A stretch of DNA of 64,000 nucleotides, taken from positions 332,045,106 to 332,109,105 of the forward strand of contig OY282558.1 of the NCBI GenBank assembly GCA_958295665.1. The letters run 5' to 3'. Shown here in pieces: positions 35,939 through 45,767 of the stretch. Both the position numbers and the translations under genes were made by a program. The notes beneath the pieces are model-generated. The model saw only the letters and a program-made list of their open reading frames with translations, was not told the DNA's origin and searched no databases. The stretch's first letter is position 1. The number at the start of each line of letters is the position of its first letter. The DNA is from Tipula vernalis. Taxonomy: Eukaryota > Arthropoda > Insecta > Diptera > Tipulidae.

Positions 35939-37486
35939 TCAAGAGGTGATATCAAGAGGTGATAATCTTCTTGGTGGTTGATGAATAGGCTTTTCATCTA
36001 GCAAAATTATTTTCATTTGCACCGTTGTGTCAACAACGCATTTCTTTGGCACGTAGTTAACAATAAGCTTTCTAACTTCATTCGCGGTTTGTGGATCTTT
36101 CAAGTGGGATAAATCAATTTCTTCTTCTGCTGTTAATGCGAGCACCGTGTTTTCTGGAACAAATTTCTTCATGATTACACTCTCCGGTGTGAGGATTGTG
36201 ATTGTTTGTTTCATTAATTCTTTTCCTACAATAATCTCTACCGGCAGAAGTTGATCTTCGACGACATGAAAATAAGTCTCATATGGTTCACCATCCACTG
36301 TCACTGTTGTTGCGAATCGCCCCTTTGTTCGTAGTCCTTTTGACCCAACACCACTAAAAATGATAATCGTATTCTCTAATTCACCGTCATAAATATCTCT
36401 ACATCTGCTTTCCGAAACCAGGTTCAAGTCACTTCCACTATCGATCATAGCCATTAGCTTTTTACTACCCACGACAATTTGTTTCAGCATACTACCGTTG
36501 TACTCATGAAGCTTTTCGACAATTGCACCAATCTTCGGTTGTCCTTTGGAGTTGGGACACGAGGACGACATATGTCCAAATTCTTCACATCGAAAACACT
36601 TGTATCCTTTTCCCTTATTGGGGCACTCTTTACTGATATGACCAATGCTTTTGCATTGGAAACATCGTACACGGCTACCTGATCGACTTTTCCTCGACTC
36701 ACTCGAAGGTACAGCACTTGATGGTGCTCTACTCCTTGTAGCATCAATCGCAGGTGACGCTGCCGAAACTGAAACATATTTTTTTAACATCTTGGAAGAG
36801 ATTTCCTCGTACAGTTTCAGTTTTAATTTGAATTCGTCCATTCTGGTACATCCATATAAAATCTGCTTACTTGATTCTAAATCATTGATTCCATCAATAC
36901 AGTATTGAATAATAGCGGCATCCTCAAGGCCTCCAGTTTTGCCTAATTCTCTTAGTTCGATAAGATAACGTTGAAGAGTTTCTGACGTATGTTTCTTCCT
37001 GGCTGCCATCTTTTTGTGAATCAGGGCACTATTCAGTTGTACCCCAAACTCTTGTCGAAGGAATGCTTTTACCCCGTTCCAGCCCTCTTTCACATCAGCA
37101 GACCTCATCAGCAGCTTAGCGTCCCCCTCCATGAGTCTCTTAGCATAGAAGCATTTATCCAAATCAGACCAACCTGACAACTCAGCTGTTTCCTCGAAAT
37201 CTTCGATCCACTTCTCCACACGGTAGTCGTCTTCTCCGTTGAAACTAACTAATGCTGAACTCACATCTTGAAAATTATAGCGAGGCTTATTCAAGTCACA
37301 CGCGTTCTTATACTTCTGAGCCGCCGCATTTAATTCACTTTGTAAAAACTCAATCTGTTCATCCTTACGTTTAATTTCGACGAAACTGGCGTCCACCGCC
37401 GACGATTTGCGTCGAGACGATTTTTCTTGTGATTCGCATGAAGATGATCGATCTCCGCGACCTTTGCTTTTTCTATTCTTACCCAT
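35939..37486 (-). CDS. Gypsy Gag-protease
   Basis: Start taken at 37486 (MGKNRKSKG), since the 17 codons upstream read through leader sequence. Basic, Ser-rich N-terminus, then a heptad-rich segment, the capsid-like region (FNGEDDYRVEKWIEDF, then LRQEFG), and two CCHC knuckles CFQCKSIGHISKEC and CFRCEEFGHMSSSC. The aspartic protease core MAMIDSGSDLNLV and the IIVGKEL region follow. The frame is cut off by a stop at 35939. The stop comes from a 13-bp tandem duplication (two copies of ATCAAGAGGTGAT on the plus strand, around 35943-35968), which shifts the junction to RT. Gag itself looks complete. Confidence 0.9.
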   Translation of the reverse strand: MGKNRKSKGRGDRSSSCESQEKSSRRKSSAVDASFVEIKRKDEQIEFLQSELNAAAQKYKNACDLNKPRYNFQDVSSALVSFNGEDDYRVEKWIEDFEETAELSGWSDLDKCFYAKRLMEGDAKLLMRSADVKEGWNGVKAFLRQEFGVQLNSALIHKKMAARKKHTSETLQRYLIELRELGKTGGLEDAAIIQYCIDGINDLESSKQILYGCTRMDEFKLKLKLYEEISSKMLKKYVSVSAASPAIDATRSRAPSSAVPSSESRKSRSGSRVRCFQCKSIGHISKECPNKGKGYKCFRCEEFGHMSSSCPNSKGQPKIGAIVEKLHEYNGSMLKQIVVGSKKLMAMIDSGSDLNLVSESRCRDIYDGELENTIIIFSGVGSKGLRTKGRFATTVTVDGEPYETYFHVVEDQLLPVEIIVGKELMKQTITILTPESVIMKKFVPENTVLALTAEEEIDLSHLKDPQTANEVRKLIVNYVPKKCVVDTTVQMKIILLDEKPIHQPPRRLSPLDITS

Positions 37487-37917
37487 TGCGATTAAAACGA
37501 GTTCTACTTTACAAACAGTATAATTCAGCGACCACAATGTCTCTTTGAAGTTAATGCAAATATACCGTTTATTAAAATTATAAACTTCACGTTTTATTTC
37601 ACCTTGGTACAGCTATGCTAATTCGCACACGCTTTTTCACAGATTTACAGTTTTATATTTCTGGAACTTTTTATAATTTTATATAATTCACACAATTTTC
37701 GTTCACGATTTATTCCTCTGCTTTAATCCAACATTCGTTTGGTTTTTTTTTTTTTAAATATTTTCGATCGATTCTTTTACCGCATTCAGCCCATACAATT
37801 GCAGGAACAATTAATACACCACTTTTCTCGCGTCCTCGCGTTACATAACGCACCACACAATTCGAAAAATTCGCGTACACACAGGATAACTTAGGAAAGC
37901 GTTAATGTACACCAAGT

Positions 37918-37935
37918 ATCCCGGTTGAGCCCCCA
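37918..37935 (-). promoter_or_regulatory. Primer-binding site
   Basis: On the minus strand TGGGGGCTCAACCGGGAT follows the 5' LTR directly. Its complement ends in CCA, as expected for a tRNA 3' end. I could not assign the tRNA. Confidence 0.75.
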
Positions 37936-38136
37936 AGTAGAATTTCCGGCAACCAACGGCAAGAATGCACTAAGAATTATTATAATAAAAACACGTCTGA
38001 ATACTGTTGAATACAAGATTGAACTAATTTATTTATAAATTATGTACAGTAATTTACAGATTTCTCATCATAATACGATGTTGGATATGCGAGAGAATTA
38101 TGTTTCTGTATCGCTCTCACATTCGTCTATATTCTA

Positions 38137-38138
<2 letters not shown>
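37936..38138 (-). repeat. LTR (5' LTR of the TA-inserted Gypsy)
   Basis: 203 bp, AGTAGAATTTCC to TATTCTACT in plus-strand view. Near identical to 33227-33430. Confidence 0.92.
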
Positions 38139-38539
<401 letters not shown>

Positions 38540-38749
38540 GAAATTAGAGGCAGGCCAATCCCCGATTAGGCTATTGAACCGAGGTTTTACTGTAAATTAT
38601 TATTCCTATGCCACCATATTCTCGTGGTTAAACAAGTATATAAAAAAAAAATCGGAAACCGGGGAATCGCCCGATTTTTCGGTCACATGTTTGAGACAAA
38701 ACGGGATTCCGGTTTTGAAAACCTCTATCGTAAACGGGTGAAACATATA

Positions 38750-39920
38750 GTGGGGTGGGCCATCTTTTGGTCCTTTCTCTATTTGTAAATAAAACACACA
38801 TTTAGGGATGAAAAATCAAAATTTTTAGTTGATAATAAAAGTTGGTTCTATGCCATTTATGTATGAAAAACAATATCGTTCATATGCCCCCCACGGCATC
38901 GTCTACAGGCGCTCGAATCTCAAAATTGTCGATTACTTTTTCCAATAAAACCGGATCAATGACCTAAATTTCAGCTCGAATGTTGTTTTTAAGTTGTTGA
39001 ATTGTTTGTGGATGATTAGCATAAACCTTACCTTTCAAATAACCCCACAAAAAATAATCAAATGATGTTAAATCCGGGCTTCTTGGTGGCCAAGGAACTT
39101 CACAATTTCTTGAAATTATGCGATCAGCAAATTTTGTTGACTATAAATGGATTATTGCACGATTTATGTGGCATGTCGCTCCGTCTTGTTGAAACCAAAA
39201 GCTGTTGACAAGCAATTCATTCAATTTTGGCCACAAAAAACCAGTTAACAACCAGTTAAGGGCAGTTTCCTGTTCGGTTTCAAAGAAAAACTGGCCGATG
39301 ATGCCCCCAGCCCATAAAATACATCAAACAGCGATTCTTGGAGGATGAAGTTTTGCTTCGTGAATAACGTGAGGATTCTCTGTTCCCCAAATTCGACAAT
39401 TTTGCTTATTGACGTATCCATTAAGATGAAAATGAGCTTCATCGCTAAAGATGATTTTTGATGAAAAACCTTCAATTCATTCAATCATCCAATTAAGTAA
39501 ACGACGACGATTTAAATGGTCTGGTGGCCCCAATTTTTGAGTTAGTTGAATTTTGTATGGATGCAAATGAAGATCAGGTGGTTGCAAATGAAGGTCAGAT
39601 GGTTCTTGAAATGTTTAGTTCTTGTGAACGATGCCTGGTTGATGTGATTGGTTCATTACGAATACTTTGACTAACAGCTGCCACTGCATCAGGAGTATGA
39701 ACTTGCCAATTTTGCCAATTTCACGCTCAGAAGGACGTCCTTGTCGACCAAAACTCTCACGTAATTTAAGAAATGTTGTTGTTTTTGAACGATTATTTTC
39801 ATAATAAATTTCGACAATCAAAATGCGTTGTGTTGTTAGCGACTCCATAATGATAAATGGCATATTTTTAACTAAAATTCATTGATTGAAAAAAGTACCA
39901 ACAGATGGCCCATCCTGTAC
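38750..39920 (-). mobile_element. Mariner/Tc1-superfamily remnant with inverted ends
   Basis: About 1.17 kb between TA at 38748-38749 and 39921-39922. The ends match imperfectly: left GTGGGGTGGGCCATCTTTTG, right (reverse complement) GTACAGGATGGGCCATCTG. Decayed transposase on the minus strand inside. Confidence 0.75.
38885..39863 (-). pseudogene. DDE transposase of a common insect mariner-like family, broken
   Basis: The N-terminus at 39863 has a helix-turn-helix start (SLTTQRILIVEIYYENNRS) followed by RESFGRQGRPSERE. The core DNA-cutting residues appear in different frames: FSDEAHFHLNGY-like near 39440 and PWPPRSPDLTSFDYFLWGYL near 39080-39040. The tail LKNNIRAEI and EIRAPVDDAVGG runs to about 38890. 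At least three frameshifts and several stops. I recognise the family from its conserved blocks. Confidence 0.78.
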
Positions 39921-40024
39921 TACACTTACATTTAGATTCAACTTTTTTTTTGAACATCAAGAGGAAAGACTAGTTAGATCATTGTGGTTTTGAAAATTTT
40001 TATTTCGTCGGCATTATATGAGGG

Positions 40025-40745
40025 GTTCAGAATGAAGCGAAATAAGTTTCCCTATTAGTAACTTATGATCAATTTTATCGAAGGCTTTGCTAAAATCGCT
40101 AAAACCGTAACATTATTACCATCTAACAGAGCACAAGAAATGTAGTTAGTTGATAGTATCAGATCGTAACTGTTGATGCTGTCAACCAATTTCCCAAAAA
40201 GTTTAGGTAAAAGGGACACCAAATTTAAATATGGGTTTAATTGCTGAAGATTTCCACAAACTTGGAAAGTAATCATCAGCGAGGCTTTGATTGAAGAGAT
40301 CAGTGATGGGTTGCCCGATTACAGTAGGATTCATTTTTAGAACTAGAGGGGGTACATAATCTGGGCCAGCGCTTTGGTTTATGTTGAGTTCTAATAATTC
40401 GGATAATACATCATCGATTTCAAAACGAAACATTGAGAATATAGAGTAACACAAATCATTGATGGGGTTAAGTTAGCACGTTTTACTGTATCTGCACTCT
40501 CCAAATAATGAGCGAGAAGATTGCAGGAAGCTAGCAGCAGCTAGAATTTCTATTTTTATTAACAAATTTTAAAAAATCTATCGGGCTTAGTCCTAATATG
40601 AGACTCAATTTCAAGAATATAATTATTGTATAAGAACAGATTTAAATACGTGTACTTTTTGCACAATACGTCGAAAGCGGCATAATTAGAAGCATTCGAA
40701 GATATAGTTTATATCGTTTATGATATCTTTCCAGATTAATCAACT
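40025..40745 (-). pseudogene. LINE ORF2 fragment (linker and RT start)
   Basis: Minus strand: LYNNYILEIESHIRTKPDRF and FVNKNRNSS (about 40640-40545), then FEIDDVLSELLELNINQSAG with PDYVPPLVLKMN (40415-40330). Then comes SLADDYFPSLWKSSAIKPIF (about 40280-40215), next KLFGKLVDSINSY. This is the region before and at the first RT block of a CR1-like LINE. Frameshifts near 40200; the rest of the RT is missing. Confidence 0.75.
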
Positions 40746-40768
40746 GTTTATCATACCACGGTTCCTTT

Positions 40769-40965
40769 TAGGCATCTCAACTCAAGCAAAGCGCTAGAGC
40801 GAGAGAGATGCCTTATATCCCCTCTGTTGATGTCTGTTAACAAATAGTAATTCGTAAAGTACGTATCCGATTTTTAAAACGAAACAAAGACAGACTGATA
40901 CACCTTGACCAAATAATAAAAACATGGTATGGCTAAGATATAAGGTGGTGGGATTCTAAAGTTAA
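40769..40965 (+). repeat. Direct-repeat copy A, about 195 bp
   Basis: TAGGCATCTCAACTCAAGCA with a downstream GAGAGAGATGCCTTATAT that can pair as a stem, then TTAACAAATAGTAATTCG and AAAACATGGTATGGCTAAGA. The same series occurs in the same orientation at 49801-49972. Confidence 0.8.
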
Positions 40966-40992
40966 AGATGCGTAAAAATTTTCTTCATAATA

Positions 40993-42107
40993 CACCCAGC
41001 GCCAGCGACATAACAATTTTCGAATTGATTTATTTCTATTTGGTCTCTTTTATTTATTCTATTACATCCAGTTGCCATTTTTTGTTTTGGTTTTTTTAAC
41101 TCATTTCTCATTTATTTTGTTTTTGTTTTTCTTTTTGCAAAAATTGTGTGACATGAGATCGATTCTGACAGTCGTATGTTAAAATTTATTCTATCTGTCT
41201 TATGTTAAAATTTATTTTTAAAATGAAATATAAAATATTTTATTTTTTCGTATTCTAATAGCCTCGTTTTATTTCATATTTTATAATAAAATATTCTAGT
41301 ACAATTTTCTTTGAGTGAATCGAAAAATGTTTGTAGGGTATTCAAACGAAACGGGTAATTAAAAAAATCGTCATTTTCTGGTGGTCCAACTAAAGCTATA
41401 TGAGAACCATCTATAGCACCTATAATTCCGGACATTTGGAATTTCTGGTAAAACTTGTTTTTAACTTCTGCTAGTTCTAAAATATTTTGTGGAAATTTAA
41501 CAAAATCGTTCAAGAGGTGTTGGATGATTAGTTTCATTATTTCTATAATCACCCGAGAAACGCTGGATTGAGATAGTGAAATAATTTCGCAGCTTCCAAT
41601 TGACACTTGATACGAACCATGGCCGAAAAAGTGTAAAACAAAAAGTTAATTAATTTAAAAGTCGGTTCACTTTGCAAAAAATATATTGCAAACCTTCTTC
41701 TTCTCTCTTCCCGTTCTACCAAAATTCCAATTAAATAATTTGGCATTATTTTAATTTATTTATACAAAAAATAATTCCCAAACCAATTAGGTAATTTTCT
41801 TTCAATTTTACGCCTACAAATTAAAAAAAACACAATAAACAATTTTTAAATTGTATTTATCTCGATGATACGTAACACAATATCGTAAAATATCATAAAA
41901 TAGACAAATTTTGATGCTTTTATTTTTGACAGATATAACATCAAAAATAAAATTAGCTAAATTTTTCAGAGCGTCAGAATTCGAAATTACTATTTTATTA
42001 GTTAAAATAACATAACATGATAAAATTTGTGTGCGAGAATCGACCCCAATATCTTTTCAAATAAATTTCTTTAAATTTCAAATCGAACAGTTTTATGGCG
42101 CTGGCTG
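40993..42107 (-). mobile_element. PIF/Harbinger-like remnant with short inverted ends
   Basis: Contains a Harbinger transposase piece. CACCCAGCGCCA at 40993 and the reverse complement CAGCCAGCGCCA at the right edge (42096-42107) differ at one base, each next to TA. The ends are short, so the boundaries are tentative. Confidence 0.45.
41274..41746 (-). pseudogene. Harbinger transposase (DDE_Tnp_4 type) fragment
   Basis: Minus strand reads LSQSSVSRVIIEIMK (helix-turn-helix-like part, about 41580-41535) and FVKFP. Then come FYQKFQMSGIIGAIDGSHIA and LVGPPEND, where GAIDGSHIA carries the first catalytic Asp of HARBI1-like nucleases. A frameshift lies near 41610 between this and the upstream part. 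After PPEND the reading diverges, and the other two acidic residues are absent. Probable 5' two-thirds of a dead transposase. Confidence 0.75.
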
Positions 42108-42146
42108 TACATTCACAAAAAAAAACTAAAACAATAAAAGTCTTAG

Positions 42147-42192
42147 CCTGCATTCACAGTATTGTTTTCGCTCTGCGTTTCGATCTTGTTTT
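42147..42192 (+). repeat. Left inverted end of the ABC-carrying element
   Basis: About 46 bp starting CCTGCATTCACAG and ending CGATCTTGTTTT. Pairs with 43852-43897. Confidence 0.85.
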
Positions 42193-42704
42193 CAGATTTT
42201 AGTTTTTGTTGTTGTTTTTCTTCACGATATTAGCAAAGAAATGCTCCTTTACCATATAAAAAACTTATCGTTCCCGTGGAAAAAATCCAAGTTTTCTACC
42301 AATATTATTTAGTGGCACTAACAAAATATAGTGGCTATGGCGGTGAAAACAACATCGAATCCAAAAAAATTTGTCAACCATAGTAATTTTTGGTTGTTTT
42401 CGTAATATAAAATTTGAAACTTATCGACACATCGATATTTATTTTAAAAATGAGAACTGTCAATCATTTTTTTTTATTGTTTGACAAATTGCAAACTTCA
42501 AAATGAATGATTAATACCTCAACAGATAACAGACTTCGCTTCTCTTCGCCTTTATGATTTTTTGCAACCATATAGACGCCGCTAATCAGACATTTACTTA
42601 TATGAAAAATGTTTGGGTTTTGAGAACAAATATTTTCATAAAAAAATATTGTTTGTAGAGGTTGTATCAAGCATCAGAACGGTAGTGTCATTGGGAAAAG
42701 AAAA

Positions 42705-43650
42705 ATGTTCCATATGAAATATATGGATATCTTGGCGCTCGCGCTAAAGGTATCCAAACGTGGCACACATCTTAGAGTGCTTGTTTATGGATTAGCCCGA
42801 TCAATTATGTTTTTTGCCTTCGCGACCTTTATGTACTACGGTGGATATTTCGTCGCCAATAACGGTGTGTACTATGCTGACGTATTCAAAGTAGCCCAAG
42901 CCTTAATTATGGGTACAGTTTCAATAGCCAATACATTAGCGTTTGCTCCAAATTTCCAAAAGGGATTAACATCGGCAGCTAAAATATTCCAGCTTTTAGA
43001 ACGCGAGCCTAAAATCAAGGAACCCGAGAAAATCGACTCAAGCTTAGATGAATGGAAAGTAAAAGGAAATATATCATATAAAGACGTTGATTTCTTGTAT
43101 CCATCACGTCCTGATGCAAAAGTGTTGAATAAATTAAATTTAAATATGCTCAAAGGACAAACGGTTGCATTAGTCGGGCAATCTGGATGCGGCAAATCTA
43201 TATGTATTCAATTAATTGAACGGTTTTACGATGTGATCGATGGAAGTATTTCAATCGACAGTAAAGAAGTATCATCTCCATCGTTTAGACAACTGCGATC
43301 ACAATTGTCTATTGTGTCGTCTCAAGAGCCAGCCTTATTCGATCGAACAATTACCGATAATATTGCTTATGGTGTAGCAGTAAAGCCGAAGTTTCACAAT
43401 CCGAAGTTATTGAAGCGGCTAAAAATGCATATTCATAATTTCATTACGTCGCTTCCGCTTGGTTACGATACCCGAGTTGGCGAGAAAGCTTCCCAAATAT
43501 CAGGTGGCCAAAAACAACGTATCGCTATTGCACGTGCGCTAATTCGTAATCCACAAATTCTACTGCTGGACGAAGCAACATCGGCGCTCGAACATGGGAC
43601 GAACATGTATCACAATCGCTCATCGTTTGTGAAATGATTTATTACGACCA
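42705..43650 (+). pseudogene. ABCB (MDR/P-glycoprotein-like) C-terminal fragment
   Basis: 310 residues open, beginning inside the second transmembrane domain (ARSIMFFAFATFMYYGGYF, then DVFKVAQALIMGTVSIAN). The nucleotide-binding domain has Walker A GQSGCGKS (158-165, followed by Ile where Thr is normal), the Q-loop in SSQEPALFD (Gln207) and signature ISGGQ (265-269, normally LSGGQ). Walker B ILLLDE is at 285-290. After EATSALE the frame is lost. GRTCITIAHRL, the H-loop region, follows in another frame at about 43597-43629. So the D-loop segment is deleted and the C-terminus broken. The first half of the transporter is absent. No intron interrupts the fragment. It cannot make a working exporter. 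Confidence 0.88.
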
Positions 43651-43851
43651 AATTTAAGTTCCAATAGATTTTTTTTACAATTGCTTTCTTATATGCCCAT
43701 TTGGATGTAAATTTCAACTAAAATTACGATTTTCCAAGTATTTACTATAAACACAACAACAACAAATCTAAATGTCATTCGTCGCAAAAAACGATCAGTT
43801 TAAAAAAAATAAAAAATTAAATAATTGTTGTTGTTGTATAACGATAAGTCC

Positions 43852-43897
43852 AAAACAAGATCGAAACGCAGAGCGAAAACAATACTGTGAATGCAGG
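43852..43897 (-). repeat. Right inverted end of the ABC-carrying element
   Basis: Plus strand AAAACAAGATCG...CTGTGAATGCAGG, the reverse complement of the left end over about 46 bp. Confidence 0.85.
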
Positions 43898-44377
43898 TTT
43901 AGAATACTAGATACTTTGAAAATTTTATTTTGCATATGAAATGAATGAATGAAAATGGTTTTGTTTGTATGTACAATATACATACTATATACAGTGAGAC
44001 CATTTAAAATTCGGACAAACGTAAAATACAAATATTCATTACATTCATATCGGACTTAAAATAATTTTTATTATCAGAATATTTTTATTCATTTATTTAT
44101 ACTCTAACAATATGTAAAAATGTAATAGTAAATTCATTCATAAATAACCAAAATAATTAAATAACTAAAAATGGCACAAATTCATCACAATTTAATATTC
44201 GGGCAAAGTACTAATTTGTATGGTATACGTGGTTTCCATCTTCAAAATAGAAATAATATTAATGGGATCCCCTTCAAATTTGTTCGTGAGAACTAAAAAG
44301 GAAAGAAAAAATTTTATCTAAAACTAGTTTGTGTGCCAAATTCAAATCGAGTAGACAAATTAAATTATAAGTTATTT

Positions 44378-44658
44378 ATGGGACGAAAACGTAGAAATAC
44401 AACGTTTGACCAGCGACAATTGGTAATTTACCATAATGCAAAGGGAAAATCTTGCCGTGCAATTGCAGAAATTTTAAATTTAAGTAAAAGTACCGTTTTT
44501 GATATATTCAGAGATATAAAACTGAGGATCGAATTGATTCTATACCACGAAAAGGTCGACCAACTCTATTTAACCAGCAGATTAAGTGATGGATAATTCG
44601 CCAGGTTCGAGATAATCCAATGATAAGTGCTCTAAAAGAGACGTGTTTTTGAATTCGG
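44378..44658 (+). pseudogene. Tc1-like transposase, N-terminal part
   Basis: MGRKRRNTTFDQRQLVIYHN starts the paired helix-turn-helix region. AIAEILNLSKSTVFDIF is the recognition helix part. A frameshift near 44520 leads to the GRPR-like block RIDSIPRKGRPTLF and then IIRQVRDNPMISALKE in another frame. The transposase is interrupted here by the LINE and resumes at 48756. Confidence 0.8.
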
Positions 44659-44770
44659 TGCAATCGTAATTTAATTTAATTTAATTTAATTATATTTAAT
44701 AGTTTCTGTGTTTAACACTGAATCTATAAATAATCAGTGTACTATAAGTAGTTTTATAGTTTTAGTGATA

Positions 44771-45767
44771 ATGGATAAGAAGTGTTTTGAATGTGGTTGT
44801 GCTACAAAAGAACTGTACTTTTGTTGTGTTGTTTGTGATAAATCAATTGATTTTAAGTGTTTTGGCATCAAAAGCAAAACTACCTTCGATTTAATTTGTC
44901 AACTAAAAAATCTTCGTTATATTTGTGACGATTGTCCAAATGGATTTATTTTCAAAGATGACAGATTCTTTCAATGTTATTAACACAAACATTCAAAACC
45001 TCCAAAGTGATCTAATTTCCATGAGTTCAAAATTATCCAATATTAAAAATCGTCATAATAGCGGTACTTCCGAGTCTATAAATAAAACCAGTAATAATAA
45101 AGCTAATGACATCAAGAATGTAAGTGAGGCTGTTTCTCAATCTATTCAACAATTAACCAATAGCGGTGGGTGCAGCGGTAGTCATATAAATATTAATAAT
45201 AAAGTTAATGATAATGATGGTACCGTAGCTCAGATTCAGTCTGAACGGGCTACAAATTTATTACCGACGATGATGACTAATAATGATTGTATGAATCAAA
45301 CTAAAACTAAAACCTCAAATATTAACATGTGCAAAAATGTTTCAACGGTAATTTCATCGAAACATTCGATGATTTATAATAATAATGTGGCTTTCCAAAA
45401 CAAAAACCTTAAACCTGATGTCATAATTGGTACCGGTAGTAATATAACATCTATTGAAGCTATTCCACCACGTAAATGGATTTTTGTGTCGAGGCTTAAA
45501 CCTACCATTACTGACAGTGAATTCACTGAGTTTGTGAAAAACCATCTTCAAATTTCGGATGCTACTTGTGTACGGATCAATAAAGATTCGCAGAATGGAG
45601 TAGGAGCGCCTTATGTTTCGTATAAAATAAGTGTGCCACTTGAATCCTTTGAGATTATTATGAATGCTGATTTATGGCCGGAACACGTACTTATCAAGGA
45701 ATTCAACTTCAATCAAAATAGAAGAATTTTTCGGGGTGGTCGGTGGCTCCCTCAACGAGTGCCTTAA
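44771..45767 (+). pseudogene. LINE ORF1 with PHD-like finger and RRM-like C-terminus
   Basis: Starts MDKKCFECGCATKELYFCC. Cys spacing (CFECGC, CVVCDK, FKCFGI, YICDDC) fits a PHD-type zinc finger. A frameshift near 44930-44950 shifts the reading into a 280-residue open stretch. That stretch is a low-complexity Asn/Ser-rich linker, then a globular end with RKWIFVSRLKPTITDSEFTE and DATCVRINK, which looks RRM-like. ORF1 proteins of this type bind the element RNA. Confidence 0.7.

Larger units (their letters stand above)
42146..43898. mobile_element. Element with Harbinger-like ends enclosing an ABC transporter piece
   Basis: CCTGCATTCACAGTATTG... on the left (from 42147) is matched over about 46 bp without mismatch by the reverse complement of the right end (to 43897). 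TTA lies outside both ends (42143-42145 and 43899-43901). A TGCATTCAC-type end and 3-bp TTA/TAA duplications are typical of PIF/Harbinger elements. No transposase lies inside. The only coding similarity is the ABCB fragment at 42705-43650. A Harbinger transposase remnant lies just upstream. Confidence 0.75.

Noticed and set aside
42705..43637. ABC transporter fragment considered as a functional host gene
   Set aside because: It lacks the N-terminal half, first nucleotide-binding domain, D-loop and intact C-terminus, and lies between transposon-like inverted ends.
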